NCBI GenBank assembly: GCA_006844765.1
Contig: SPJV01000145.1
Coordinates: 1 to 23,127, forward strand
Source of the DNA: Alphaproteobacteria bacterium
GTDB taxonomy: Bacteria > Pseudomonadota > Alphaproteobacteria > UBA8366 > Aestuariispiraceae
DNA length: 23,127 nt
Reading direction: 5' to 3'
Shown here: positions 15,727 through 22,743 of the stretch, piece after piece
How positions within the stretch are numbered: the stretch's first letter is position 1
Layout of the letters: every line of letters starts with the position of its first letter
Made by a program: the position numbers and the translations under genes
Notes under the pieces: model-generated
The model's input: only the letters and a program-made list of their open reading frames with translations
What the model was told of the DNA's origin: nothing
The model's database searches: none

Positions 15727-16548
15727 ATGACACAGATTGATACCCCGGCGGCTCTCACCATGGAACGTCCAGGAGAATCCGGTTTTGAGTATATCGATGG
15801 GCTCCCCCACGACCTTGCCCCTGCACTAGGCGCATTGGCCCGGATCGGCCTGATCGTGCTAGCGAGCGACAGTACTGTCGAACATGAATGGCGGCAGATC
15901 ATGACCCCTTTGGAGGGGGTTGCTTTGTATCACAACCGTATCCCGTTCCTGCCGGAAGTCACGGCAGAAACGTTGAAGGGGATGGAGGCCCGGTTGACCG
16001 AGAGCGCCTCCTTATTCATGTCGGATATTCCCTTTGATGTGATTGCCTATGGCTGTACTTCGGCCTCCGTCCTGATCGGACCCGACGCGGTTCAGGATCG
16101 GATCAAACAGGCCCGCCCCGAGGTTAAGGTTACAAATCCATTCAGCGCCTCCCTCGCCGCACTAAAGCAGCTCAACGCCAAGCGAATTGCTGTCGCCACC
16201 CCATATCGCAAGGATATCAATCTGGAGATGCGCGCCCGGTTCGAAGCTGCGGGACTGGAGGTTCCGATCCTGGGCAGCTTCAATGAGTTTAACGACAATG
16301 ATGCCGCCCGGATCGCGCCACACAGCATCGAAGAAGCCGCTGTGGCGATGGGCAGCCGCGCGGGTATTGATGCGGTCTTTGTTTCCTGCACCAGTCTGCG
16401 TGTTGCCGATGTTGCAGCAAAGGCGGAAGCAAGGTTGGGGAAGCCGGTCATTTCCTCCAACCTCGCTATGGCCTGGCATGCGCTGCGGCTCGCCGGTTAT
16501 GACACGCCCATCACGGGTTTTGGCCGATTGTTCTCGCTCGCCGGTTAA
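15727..16548 (+). CDS. Asp/Glu racemase superfamily protein, EutA/maleate isomerase-like
   Basis: A 273-residue cytoplasmic enzyme of the superfamily that contains maleate cis-trans isomerase, arylmalonate decarboxylase, Asp/Glu racemase and EutA of ectoine utilisation. Two catalytic cysteines are present, C110 in AYGCTSASV and C221 in VSCTSLRV, spaced as in maleate isomerases; the opening GLIVLASDSTVEHEW and NRIPF segment also fit. EutA-like proteins are the closest in my judgement, but none of the other ectoine degradation genes (eutBCDE, doeA, ueh transporter) is here, so the substrate is open. GGGAGG lies seven bases before the ATG. It converges on the first oxygenase gene with 19 bases between the stops. 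Confidence 0.85.
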   Translation: MTQIDTPAALTMERPGESGFEYIDGLPHDLAPALGALARIGLIVLASDSTVEHEWRQIMTPLEGVALYHNRIPFLPEVTAETLKGMEARLTESASLFMSDIPFDVIAYGCTSASVLIGPDAVQDRIKQARPEVKVTNPFSASLAALKQLNAKRIAVATPYRKDINLEMRARFEAAGLEVPILGSFNEFNDNDAARIAPHSIEEAAVAMGSRAGIDAVFVSCTSLRVADVAAKAEARLGKPVISSNLAMAWHALRLAGYDTPITGFGRLFSLAG

Positions 16549-16567
16549 CCGCTTATTTGTGATCGAA

Positions 16568-17503
16568 TTACTTGCGATCGAACAGCGCGATGAAGCGGGC
16601 CATGTCCCGCCCGGCCTCAACCGGTTCAATCAATTTGGGATCTATGCCCGGAACCGGATCAACCAGAGGCCGGACCTCGGTCTCCGGATTCGGTGAGGCG
16701 AAGTAAGCCAACGAATAGCGATCAACCCCAACCGGCGGATGGACGCGATGAATGGTCGAGCGGAACCGCCCACCTGACCAGATCTCCATCATATTCGCCG
16801 TGTTCACGACAAAGCAGCCGGGTTCCGGCGGTGCTTCGGCAAAGCTGCCATCCTTGCGTTTGACCTCAAGCCCCCCGACCTCACCGGGCAGCAGAATGGT
16901 AAGCGCATTGGTGTCGCGATGCGCCCTGGCATCATCGTCGCCCAGATGTGCGTCCGGGTCCCTGGCGAGGTAGTGCAGGATTGAAAGATTGGACATTCGC
17001 CGGGTCATCATCTTGGCAAAGCAATCTTCCGGCAGACCAAGCGCCATCGCATAGGCTTGCATCAGCCGGTCAGCCAGCTGCGACACCGCTGCCCAATATG
17101 CCTTGAACGCCGGGGTAAACTCATCATCCTGCGGCCAGGGCGTTGGTGAGACAGTTCCGGCGCTCTCCTCCGCCACCGGATCATCTGCCGCATAGGCGTC
17201 ACCGACGATAAAGCTTTCATACAAAGTCGGGGGCTTGCCCTTGGTCTCCGTGAACGCCATCGGTGCGATATAGCCACGGTACTGCCCGGTCTTCCGGCGA
17301 TAGGGAAGCTTTTCGTCCATTGGGCGCGCAAAGAACGCCCGTTGCGCCGCCTTCGCAGCCTCTATCACTTCCGACGGTACACCATGATTGCGGATATAGA
17401 GAAATCCGACTTCGGAACAAGCCTGGGCAATGTCCTGCGCAACCGCCAAACGGTCCGCCTCACTGCCTTGCAAAAAGGGTTCAAAATTTACGATAGGGAG
17501 CAT
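16568..17503 (-). CDS. 2-oxoglutarate/Fe(II) oxygenase, isopenicillin N synthase family (first copy)
   Basis: A 311-residue non-haem iron oxygenase. N-terminal DIOX_N part (about 1-125, with EVGFLYIRNHGVP) and C-terminal catalytic double-stranded beta-helix. Iron ligands H195 and D197 (AHRDTNALTILL) and H252 (STIHRVHPP); the 2-oxoglutarate carboxylate pair is R262 and S264 (DRYSLAYF). Members hydroxylate, desaturate or cyclise small molecules with O2 and 2-oxoglutarate; the substrate cannot be read from sequence. The open frame begins at a TTG at 17521, but the ATG at 17503 has AGGAG nine bases upstream. The DMT transporter ends 152 bases upstream on the same strand. It differs strongly from the second oxygenase, so the two are not a recent duplication. 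Confidence 0.9.
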   Translation of the reverse strand: MLPIVNFEPFLQGSEADRLAVAQDIAQACSEVGFLYIRNHGVPSEVIEAAKAAQRAFFARPMDEKLPYRRKTGQYRGYIAPMAFTETKGKPPTLYESFIVGDAYAADDPVAEESAGTVSPTPWPQDDEFTPAFKAYWAAVSQLADRLMQAYAMALGLPEDCFAKMMTRRMSNLSILHYLARDPDAHLGDDDARAHRDTNALTILLPGEVGGLEVKRKDGSFAEAPPEPGCFVVNTANMMEIWSGGRFRSTIHRVHPPVGVDRYSLAYFASPNPETEVRPLVDPVPGIDPKLIEPVEAGRDMARFIALFDRK

Positions 17504-17532
17504 GATCTGGCACTCCTGCAAATCCGGAAAAC

Positions 17533-17545
17533 CCGGATAATCCGG
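17533..17545. promoter_or_regulatory. CCGGAT palindrome upstream of the first oxygenase
   Basis: CCGGAT-A-ATCCGG, a perfect 13-base palindrome 30-42 bases before the oxygenase start, preceded on the plus strand by another ATCCGG at 17522-17527. Same half-site as seen before the racemase gene. Possible operator. Confidence 0.4.
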
Positions 17546-17587
17546 CGCGTAAGCCCCGTGCCCGCGCCCTGGTACGGCTCTGAGCTT

Positions 17588-17615
17588 GGATGTCGAGTGC
17601 CATTCGACGACATCC
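17588..17615. promoter_or_regulatory. Long inverted repeat between the transporter and the first oxygenase
   Basis: GGATGTCG and CGACATCC are perfect 8-base arms separated by 12 bases. Lying 41 bases after the transporter stop and about 85 bases before the oxygenase start, it could be an operator or a weak hairpin terminator; no T-run follows on the minus strand. Confidence 0.45.
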
Positions 17616-17655
17616 GGTTTGCCATCACTTACGGCACCGGGTCAATGAAAACCTG

Positions 17656-18600
17656 TCAGCGCCGCCGCCGGTGAAAGGTTGCGGGCTTACCGCTTTCCTG
17701 CCCCAACCGGCGTTCGCGGTGAAGAACGAAAAGACCGCTGGCAATGATGATTGCGGCCCCAATCCAGGTTGCGGCGATGGGGATTTCTCCCCACCAGAAA
17801 TACCCCATCACAGCAGCAAATGGCAGGGCGACATAATCGAACGGCGCCAGCAGACTTGCTTCCGCATAGCGATAGCAGGCGGTGAACATGAATTGCTGCA
17901 CAACACCCAGCACCGCGATGAAAGCAAAGAGTGCAATATCCCAGCCCGACGGGATAACAAACCCGACCCACAAGGTCGCCCCCAGGAACAACAATGCCCC
18001 TAAGAAGTTATAGATGAAGGCGATATGCTCCGTCGGCTCAGTCTCTCCCAACTTACGCAAATAGATGGACACCAAGCCGCCGAACAAGGCCGACAGGATC
18101 GCAGCGATGGTTCCAAGCTCAAATGCCCCGGCACTATCCAGCGTCGGCCAGACGATCACCAGCATCCCCCCAAAGCCGAGGAACACCGCGACCCAGCGGC
18201 GGGGACCAACCATCTCCCCCAACAGCGGAATTGCCAGCACGGTCACGAATAGCGGCGAGGAATAGACAAGGATCGTCGCCTCTGCCAGCGGGATCGCGGA
18301 GAACGCGTAGAACATGCAGCCGATGGACGTCACGCCGAAGAGCGAACGCAGGATGTGCGCGACCGGCCGTGTTGTCTGATGCGGCAGCGGGGCGCCGGCT
18401 TTCCATGAAATCAGGAAGAATGCCAAAGCTGCAGGACCAAATCGCGCGAGCAGCATTTGAAAGACCGGATAGCGATCGCTGAGCTCCTTCACAAAGGCGC
18501 CGACGATGGTCATCAGTAAAATATTCAGGATGAAGAAGCCAAGCCCAAGCCATTGCCGGTCCCGCCGTCTGCTCATGCTCGGACTCTCGACGGCGCTCAC
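17656..18600 (-). CDS. EamA/DMT-superfamily transporter
   Basis: A 314-residue inner-membrane protein with about ten hydrophobic segments in two EamA repeats (about 17-150 and 163-295). Typical signs are LLARFGPAALAFFLISW in the first repeat, PLAEATILVYSSPLFVTVLA with ILGE-like PLLGEMVGPRRW after it, and YRYAEASLLAPFDYVALPFA with GYFWWGEIP in the second. DMT members usually export amino acids, purines or other small metabolites. The start is GTG 18600 (AGGGG eight bases upstream); the ATG at 18576 is an alternative eight residues in. The C-terminus is basic (HRRRR), cytoplasmic. It is divergent from the second oxygenase with 108 bases between, and on the same strand as the first, which suggests that it moves the product or substrate of this pathway. 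Confidence 0.9.
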   Translation of the reverse strand: MSAVESPSMSRRRDRQWLGLGFFILNILLMTIVGAFVKELSDRYPVFQMLLARFGPAALAFFLISWKAGAPLPHQTTRPVAHILRSLFGVTSIGCMFYAFSAIPLAEATILVYSSPLFVTVLAIPLLGEMVGPRRWVAVFLGFGGMLVIVWPTLDSAGAFELGTIAAILSALFGGLVSIYLRKLGETEPTEHIAFIYNFLGALLFLGATLWVGFVIPSGWDIALFAFIAVLGVVQQFMFTACYRYAEASLLAPFDYVALPFAAVMGYFWWGEIPIAATWIGAAIIIASGLFVLHRERRLGQESGKPATFHRRRR

Positions 18601-18708
18601 TTGTACATCCCCTTCACCAAACGCCGCATTCAGAACAGTCTTGCGACGCTCAGCACTATAGGACTTTGTTTCCCGCCAGAGACAGCAAGAAATTTCGATG
18701 GATCCACA

Positions 18709-19668
18709 ATGACCTTAGATCGACCCAATGCGGACGAAATCCCGCTGATCAATGTCCAAGGACTGTCCGAAGATCCTTGCCAGGTGGAAGACACCCTGGC
18801 CCAGGCGTTCCGGCAGACTCTCACCGCCTCCGGCTTCGCGTATCTGACCGGCCATGGCATCGACAAGACGCTGGAAGACCGCCTGCGCGATGCCAGCCGC
18901 CGCTTCTTCGACCAACCTGCCGAGGCGAAGCAACACCTCGCCATCGATGCGACCCATCGCGGTTACATGGCGCCGAACAGCTCTACCATCGTGACCTCCT
19001 CCATCGAGGTCGCGACCAAGCCGAACCAAAGTGAATCCATCCTGTTCCTGCATGATGAGCCGAATGGCGGTCCTCTGGATGGGGACAATCAGTGGCCGGA
19101 TGAAGCAGCGGTTCCTGGTTTTCGCGCGGCCGTCGATGACTATCGCTGCGCGGTCGAGCGGTTGGCGCGCAACCTGACGCGTATTCTGGCCGTAAGCCTG
19201 GACCAACCCCGCGACTGTTTTGAGGGGGCTTTCGCAACCCCGACAACCTGGTTCCGGCTTCTGCATTACCCACCGCAAAAGCCGGAAGCCGATCTTTTCG
19301 GCTCTGCCCCGCATACGGATTACGGCTTCATTACCCTGCTCGCCCAAGACGCAATCGGTGGATTGGAGGTACGCCCGAAAGACCGCGAGGATTGGATTCC
19401 CGCGACACCCATTCCAGGCACCTTGGTCTTGAATGTCGGCGATATGCTTGAGCGGTGGTCAAACGGGCTCTACCCCTCCACCCCGCATCGGGTCCGCAAT
19501 CTGTCCGGCAAGGAGCGCGATTCGAACCCCTATTTCTTCGATCCCGGAATGGCGGCAGAGGTAGCGCCCCTCCCAGGCCTTGGCGCGCCGAAATTCGAGG
19601 CGGTCAATTTCGGCCGTTATGTCATGGAGCGCCTGGATAAGAACTATGCGTATAGAAGCGAGGCCTGA
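18709..19668 (+). CDS. 2-oxoglutarate/Fe(II) oxygenase, isopenicillin N synthase family (second copy)
   Basis: A 319-residue non-haem iron oxygenase of the same family as the gene at 16568-17503 but clearly divergent. Iron ligands are H202 and D204 (SAPHTDYGFITLLAQD) and H260 (STPHRVRN); R270 and S272 (KERDSNPYFFDP) are placed to bind 2-oxoglutarate. The N-terminal half has the family's SGFAYLTGHGI segment. The open frame starts much further upstream (18553) but those residues are not family-like and would overlap the divergent transporter start; the ATG at 18709 is preferred although its ribosome site (GGA) is weak. The stop faces the aminotransferase stop across 18 bases. Confidence 0.9.
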   Translation: MTLDRPNADEIPLINVQGLSEDPCQVEDTLAQAFRQTLTASGFAYLTGHGIDKTLEDRLRDASRRFFDQPAEAKQHLAIDATHRGYMAPNSSTIVTSSIEVATKPNQSESILFLHDEPNGGPLDGDNQWPDEAAVPGFRAAVDDYRCAVERLARNLTRILAVSLDQPRDCFEGAFATPTTWFRLLHYPPQKPEADLFGSAPHTDYGFITLLAQDAIGGLEVRPKDREDWIPATPIPGTLVLNVGDMLERWSNGLYPSTPHRVRNLSGKERDSNPYFFDPGMAAEVAPLPGLGAPKFEAVNFGRYVMERLDKNYAYRSEA

Positions 19669-19686
19669 TGCTCCAACCGGAGGATA

Positions 19687-20628
19687 TCAGAACCCCGTAT
19701 CCGCTCCGGCATCCTCCCGCAGGTTTGCGAGATACTGTTCCACATAGTCCATCCCGACCAGTTTGGAGAATCCCTCCATCAAGCGTTTCGTAACCGGTCC
19801 CGGGTTACCGGCATATGTCCGCCCATTGAGACTACGCAGCGGACAGAGGCAGAGGCTGGTGGAGGTAAAGAACGCCTCCTCCGCCACCGCGGCCGTATGC
19901 AGGGAAACATCACGCTCCTCAACTGGAATACCCAGATCGTGACATAGCTCAATCGCGACGGCGCGGGAGACACCAGGCAGGATGAACTCCGTCGTCGGCG
20001 TCACGACAGTGCCATCCACGACAACGAAGAAATTCGCGCCGATGCCTTCGGCCAGATTGCCGTTCATATCCAGCTGCAAAGCCCAGCCGCCCGGTCGCAC
20101 CGCCGTCACTTCACGCTGCGCCAGCATGGCATTCATGTAGTTATTGATCTTCGCATTCGGCGATAGCGCTTCCGGTGGCACGCGCTTCAGCGGCGCAATC
20201 ACAGCATCGATCCCATCCCGGAACATTGGTGCCCGCGCTTTCAGCGGCAGCGGCGTGCATTCGACCACAACCGTCGCCCCGTCATGCCCGACAGGTTCCC
20301 CATCCACCACCATCAGCCCCCGGCTGATCCGTTGGGAGACCCAGTAATCCTGATCAGGTTCAAGCAGATGGCGGTTCCGCTCCACAAGTTCTTCGGTCAC
20401 CGCGCGCAGTTCATCCTTGCTGACGCCAGCATCAATCCGCGTATAGGAGAGCGAGTGCATCAACCGGTCCAAATGTTCCTCCAACCGGAAGATTTTCCCC
20501 TTGAAGGTCCGCGCCGTGTCAAACACCGCATCGCCATAGATGAACCCGGCATCCCGGAAACTCAACAAGGCCCGGCTTTCGGGCAGGAACTCACCATTGA
20601 TATAGGCGACACGCTCATTCGCGCTCAT
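19687..20628 (-). CDS. Class IV PLP aminotransferase (D-amino-acid / branched-chain aminotransferase-like)
   Basis: A 313-residue PLP enzyme of fold type IV. K160 in SPNAKINNYMNAMLA forms the Schiff base; E194 in NLAEGIGANFFVV contacts the pyridine nitrogen; YGDAVFDTARTFKGK near residue 31 is the conserved N-terminal block. The family includes branched-chain aminotransferase, D-alanine aminotransferase and 4-amino-4-deoxychorismate lyase. Length is closest to branched-chain or D-amino-acid types; the EGIGANFF segment does not settle which, and with a racemase-family gene nearby D-amino acids deserve a test. The ATG at 20628 has GGAG seven bases upstream. It follows the unrecognised 266-residue gene on the same strand, 110 bases downstream, and converges on the second oxygenase. 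Confidence 0.88.
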   Translation of the reverse strand: MSANERVAYINGEFLPESRALLSFRDAGFIYGDAVFDTARTFKGKIFRLEEHLDRLMHSLSYTRIDAGVSKDELRAVTEELVERNRHLLEPDQDYWVSQRISRGLMVVDGEPVGHDGATVVVECTPLPLKARAPMFRDGIDAVIAPLKRVPPEALSPNAKINNYMNAMLAQREVTAVRPGGWALQLDMNGNLAEGIGANFFVVVDGTVVTPTTEFILPGVSRAVAIELCHDLGIPVEERDVSLHTAAVAEEAFFTSTSLCLCPLRSLNGRTYAGNPGPVTKRLMEGFSKLVGMDYVEQYLANLREDAGADTGF

Positions 20629-20703
20629 GATCCATCTCCAAATCTAGAACGGCAGGAAAGTCATCAGGAAGGTCGGAATCCCCCCTTCGCGCGCACTATG
20701 ATC

Positions 20704-20730
20704 CTCCCCCCATTACTCGGCAAGGGGGAG
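20704..20730. repeat. CTCCCCC/GGGGGAG inverted repeat
   Basis: Seven-base perfect arms separated by 13 bases, in the gap between the unrecognised gene and the aminotransferase. It resembles the dispersed GC-rich hairpins (REP-like) found between genes in many alphaproteobacteria. No T-run follows, so it is a weak terminator at best. Confidence 0.5.
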
Positions 20731-20738
20731 AATGGCGG

Positions 20739-21539
20739 TTAGAAACTGGCGAAGATCTGGACGCGCCGGAACCTGATTTCCCGCTGCGCCCTGACGTCCT
20801 CGATCCGAACGCCGTGTCCATTTTCGAACAATCTGAAATAAGATGAAAAGAAGGGCATTTCACGGAGAACCGCCAACTCACGCGCCACATCAAGGCGATA
20901 ATCGGCCAGCTTTTCCGCATCCGTCCCCAGGAAATCCGTTTCGAGGGCATCGCGTTTCATGCGCATATAGTCCGGAAAGAACTGCACATCCGTTTGAACA
21001 TCCAAGCGTTCCTGGTCCGGATAGTAGAACGGATAAGAAATCGGATGAACCTGGATTACGCGATCCGGCTTCTCAATCACCGCTTTGAACCGGCACCCCG
21101 CTTCAATCGCGGTGATATAGGGATTGATATCACCATCCTTTGCCGTGCTGTCAAAGACCGGCCACCACTCCCCATGCACAATCCAACGCAGTTGTTCATA
21201 GCGTCCCGTCGACATGATGTAAGACGGGTTCGGTTGCCGCGCCGCCGTCGCATCAATCTTTTCATATGTGCTGCTGGAAAAGATATCCATGCCCGAATAA
21301 TAGGCGTAGAAATTTGTCAGTAAGGCACGGGGCGAAACGCTCAGTATGGTTTTTCGCTGACAGGCCCAAAAATGCCCATCTCTGTTAATGATCACATGCG
21401 GCAGATCGAGCGATTCAATATAGGACTGGGTCCCCTTCCGGTTGCGCACACTGGCATCCGGCTTCAGGAATATTCGCAAATCCTTCCCGGCGAGAATCTG
21501 CTCGCGAACGCCACTCGTTGCATTATGGACAGCCCCCAC
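20739..21539 (-). CDS. Unrecognised 266-residue soluble protein
   Basis: I do not recognise a family. The protein has no signal peptide or membrane segment, is rich in aromatic residues (HFWACQRK, NFYAYYSGMDIF, VHGEWWPVFD, YPFYYPDQ) and ends in a charged helix-rich region. The pattern LRIFLKPDASVRNRKGTQSY near the start and GDINPYITAIEAGCRFKAV in the middle resemble a carbohydrate- or nucleotide-sugar-related fold only loosely, so I infer nothing from them. The start is GTG 21539 with AGGAGG four bases upstream; no other in-frame start lies near. It is the first gene of a probable two-gene unit with the aminotransferase. Codon use resembles its neighbours. Confidence 0.75.
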   Translation of the reverse strand: MGAVHNATSGVREQILAGKDLRIFLKPDASVRNRKGTQSYIESLDLPHVIINRDGHFWACQRKTILSVSPRALLTNFYAYYSGMDIFSSSTYEKIDATAARQPNPSYIMSTGRYEQLRWIVHGEWWPVFDSTAKDGDINPYITAIEAGCRFKAVIEKPDRVIQVHPISYPFYYPDQERLDVQTDVQFFPDYMRMKRDALETDFLGTDAEKLADYRLDVARELAVLREMPFFSSYFRLFENGHGVRIEDVRAQREIRFRRVQIFASF

Positions 21540-21630
21540 CCGAGCCTCCTCAAAGCGCGTATATCGACACCATTCATGTATGTGATTCTACTATGAGAGA
21601 TCAACAATCTTTTCCGTGTTATTTAGAAAA

Positions 21631-21652
21631 CAGGGAGACCATAGGCTCCCTG
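21631..21652 (-). terminator. Hairpin with T-run, possible attenuator
   Basis: CAGGGAG and CTCCCTG form a 7-pair perfect stem; on the minus strand TTTTC follows. No minus-strand gene ends here: the next gene to the right is on the plus strand. It lies about 90 bases upstream of the GTG at 21539, so it could be a leader attenuator of that gene, or a relic. The rest of the gap 21540-21777 shows nothing else I can support. Confidence 0.4.
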
Positions 21653-21777
21653 TCTTCACTACAAAATCGCTTTCCGGGTCAGAATAAGCCCAGTGTATCG
21701 GCAAGCTTCCGGCTGAGCAGATCGTGGGCGGTTTGCTGTTCTGGACATTCGGGGCGAAGCAGATTTAACTGGCTGGC

Positions 21778-22233
21778 ATGAAACGAACGCTACCGCTGCT
21801 CTTCGCGATCCTGCTTTCCGGCTGCTACACGATGTGGAAGACGCCGGATGTCACCATGTCATCCGCCCAGGATGATGCGGCCGCGAAGCAGTTCGAGGCG
21901 GTGGCGAATATGGCCGCGATCTATGTCTATCGTGATGAGCCGACAGAACAATATGACCATATGCCGGTAATGCTGGATGGCGCCTGGATGGCAGATGTGC
22001 CGGCGAAGACCTTCATTCGGCTGTTGGCACTGCCCGGCACCCGGACCATTGCCAGCGATGATGACCGGCAACCGCCCGCCGTTCTGGAGGCAGAGGCAGG
22101 CGGTGTCTACTATGTCCGGCTGACGAGCCATGTCGGCCTGATCGGCATTTTTGGCCGTGTCGAGGAAACTGAGGCCGAAGAGGCCCAACCCGCCATTGAA
22201 GGCACGCAACTGGCCGCCGTACTGGGATATTAG
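21778..22233 (+). CDS. DUF2846-like lipoprotein
   Basis: A 151-residue lipoprotein. MKRTLPLLFAILLSGC is a classic type II signal with the lipobox LLSGC and acylated C16. The mature part has the AAIYVYRDEP opening and the VMLDGAWMADVPAKTFIRLL block typical of DUF2846 proteins, which adopt a small beta fold; its last part is acidic (EETEAEEAQ). Function of the family is unknown; the position after the signal suggests a membrane-anchored periplasmic domain. The ATG at 21778 has no strong ribosome site. The gene converges on the YeeE pair with 92 bases between, which hold two small hairpins (for example 22274-22289) but no T-run. Confidence 0.82.
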   Translation: MKRTLPLLFAILLSGCYTMWKTPDVTMSSAQDDAAAKQFEAVANMAAIYVYRDEPTEQYDHMPVMLDGAWMADVPAKTFIRLLALPGTRTIASDDDRQPPAVLEAEAGGVYYVRLTSHVGLIGIFGRVEETEAEEAQPAIEGTQLAAVLGY

Positions 22234-22325
22234 GCGCCGCTCCTATAAAGCCGCGCCAATCCTCAACGAGAATTCTCTGATCACAGAGAGTGATGGAGGT
22301 GGTTGTTCAGCCTCGCAAAGGCGGC

Positions 22326-22739
22326 TCAGCGATCCATCGTCACCCGATAGATCACCATTCCACCCAGCATCGCGGCAAAGAAGATCACAATCTCCATCAT
22401 CCCACTACCAAGCGCGGCGACGGCAGGGCCGGGACAGAAGCCGACGATGCCCCAGCCAACACCAAAGATTGCCGCACCGATAACCAGCTTCGGATCGATA
22501 TCGCGTCTGGTCGGGAAACTGAATTCCGGGGAGAAGACCGGCCCTGCGCGCTTCTTGAGCAACACAAATCCGGGGATCGTGACAGCCAACGCGCCGCCCA
22601 TGACGAACGCAAGGGTCGGGTCCCAGGCGCCGGCGACATCCAGAAAACCCAACACTTTCTCCGGATTCATCATGCCGGAAACAGCGAGGCCCGCGCCAAA
22701 GAGTAGACCGCAGAGGAGAGCAGAGAGGACAGTTTTCAT
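22326..22739 (-). CDS. YeeE/YedE-family (DUF6691-type) transporter half, second subunit
   Basis: A 137-residue membrane protein with about four hydrophobic segments. AGLAVSGMMNPEKVLGFLD and VGFCPGPAVAALGSG are the signature blocks of the C-terminal half of the YeeE/YedE family; the Cys in GFCPGP is the sulfur-relay cysteine in TsuA-type thiosulfate transporters. The ATG at 22739 has GGGAGG eight bases upstream and lies 4 bases after the upstream stop, so the two genes are translationally coupled and probably form one transporter. An earlier in-frame start at 22760 lies inside the upstream gene. Confidence 0.88.
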   Translation of the reverse strand: MKTVLSALLCGLLFGAGLAVSGMMNPEKVLGFLDVAGAWDPTLAFVMGGALAVTIPGFVLLKKRAGPVFSPEFSFPTRRDIDPKLVIGAAIFGVGWGIVGFCPGPAVAALGSGMMEIVIFFAAMLGGMVIYRVTMDR

Positions 22740-22743
22740 CGGA

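Noticed and set aside
15727..16548. Full ectoine utilisation operon, suggested by the EutA-like protein
   Set aside because: No eutB, eutC, eutD, eutE, doeA or ectoine transporter is present nearby.
18553..18708. N-terminal extension of the second oxygenase
   Set aside because: The extra residues do not look like the family and would overlap the divergent transporter start.
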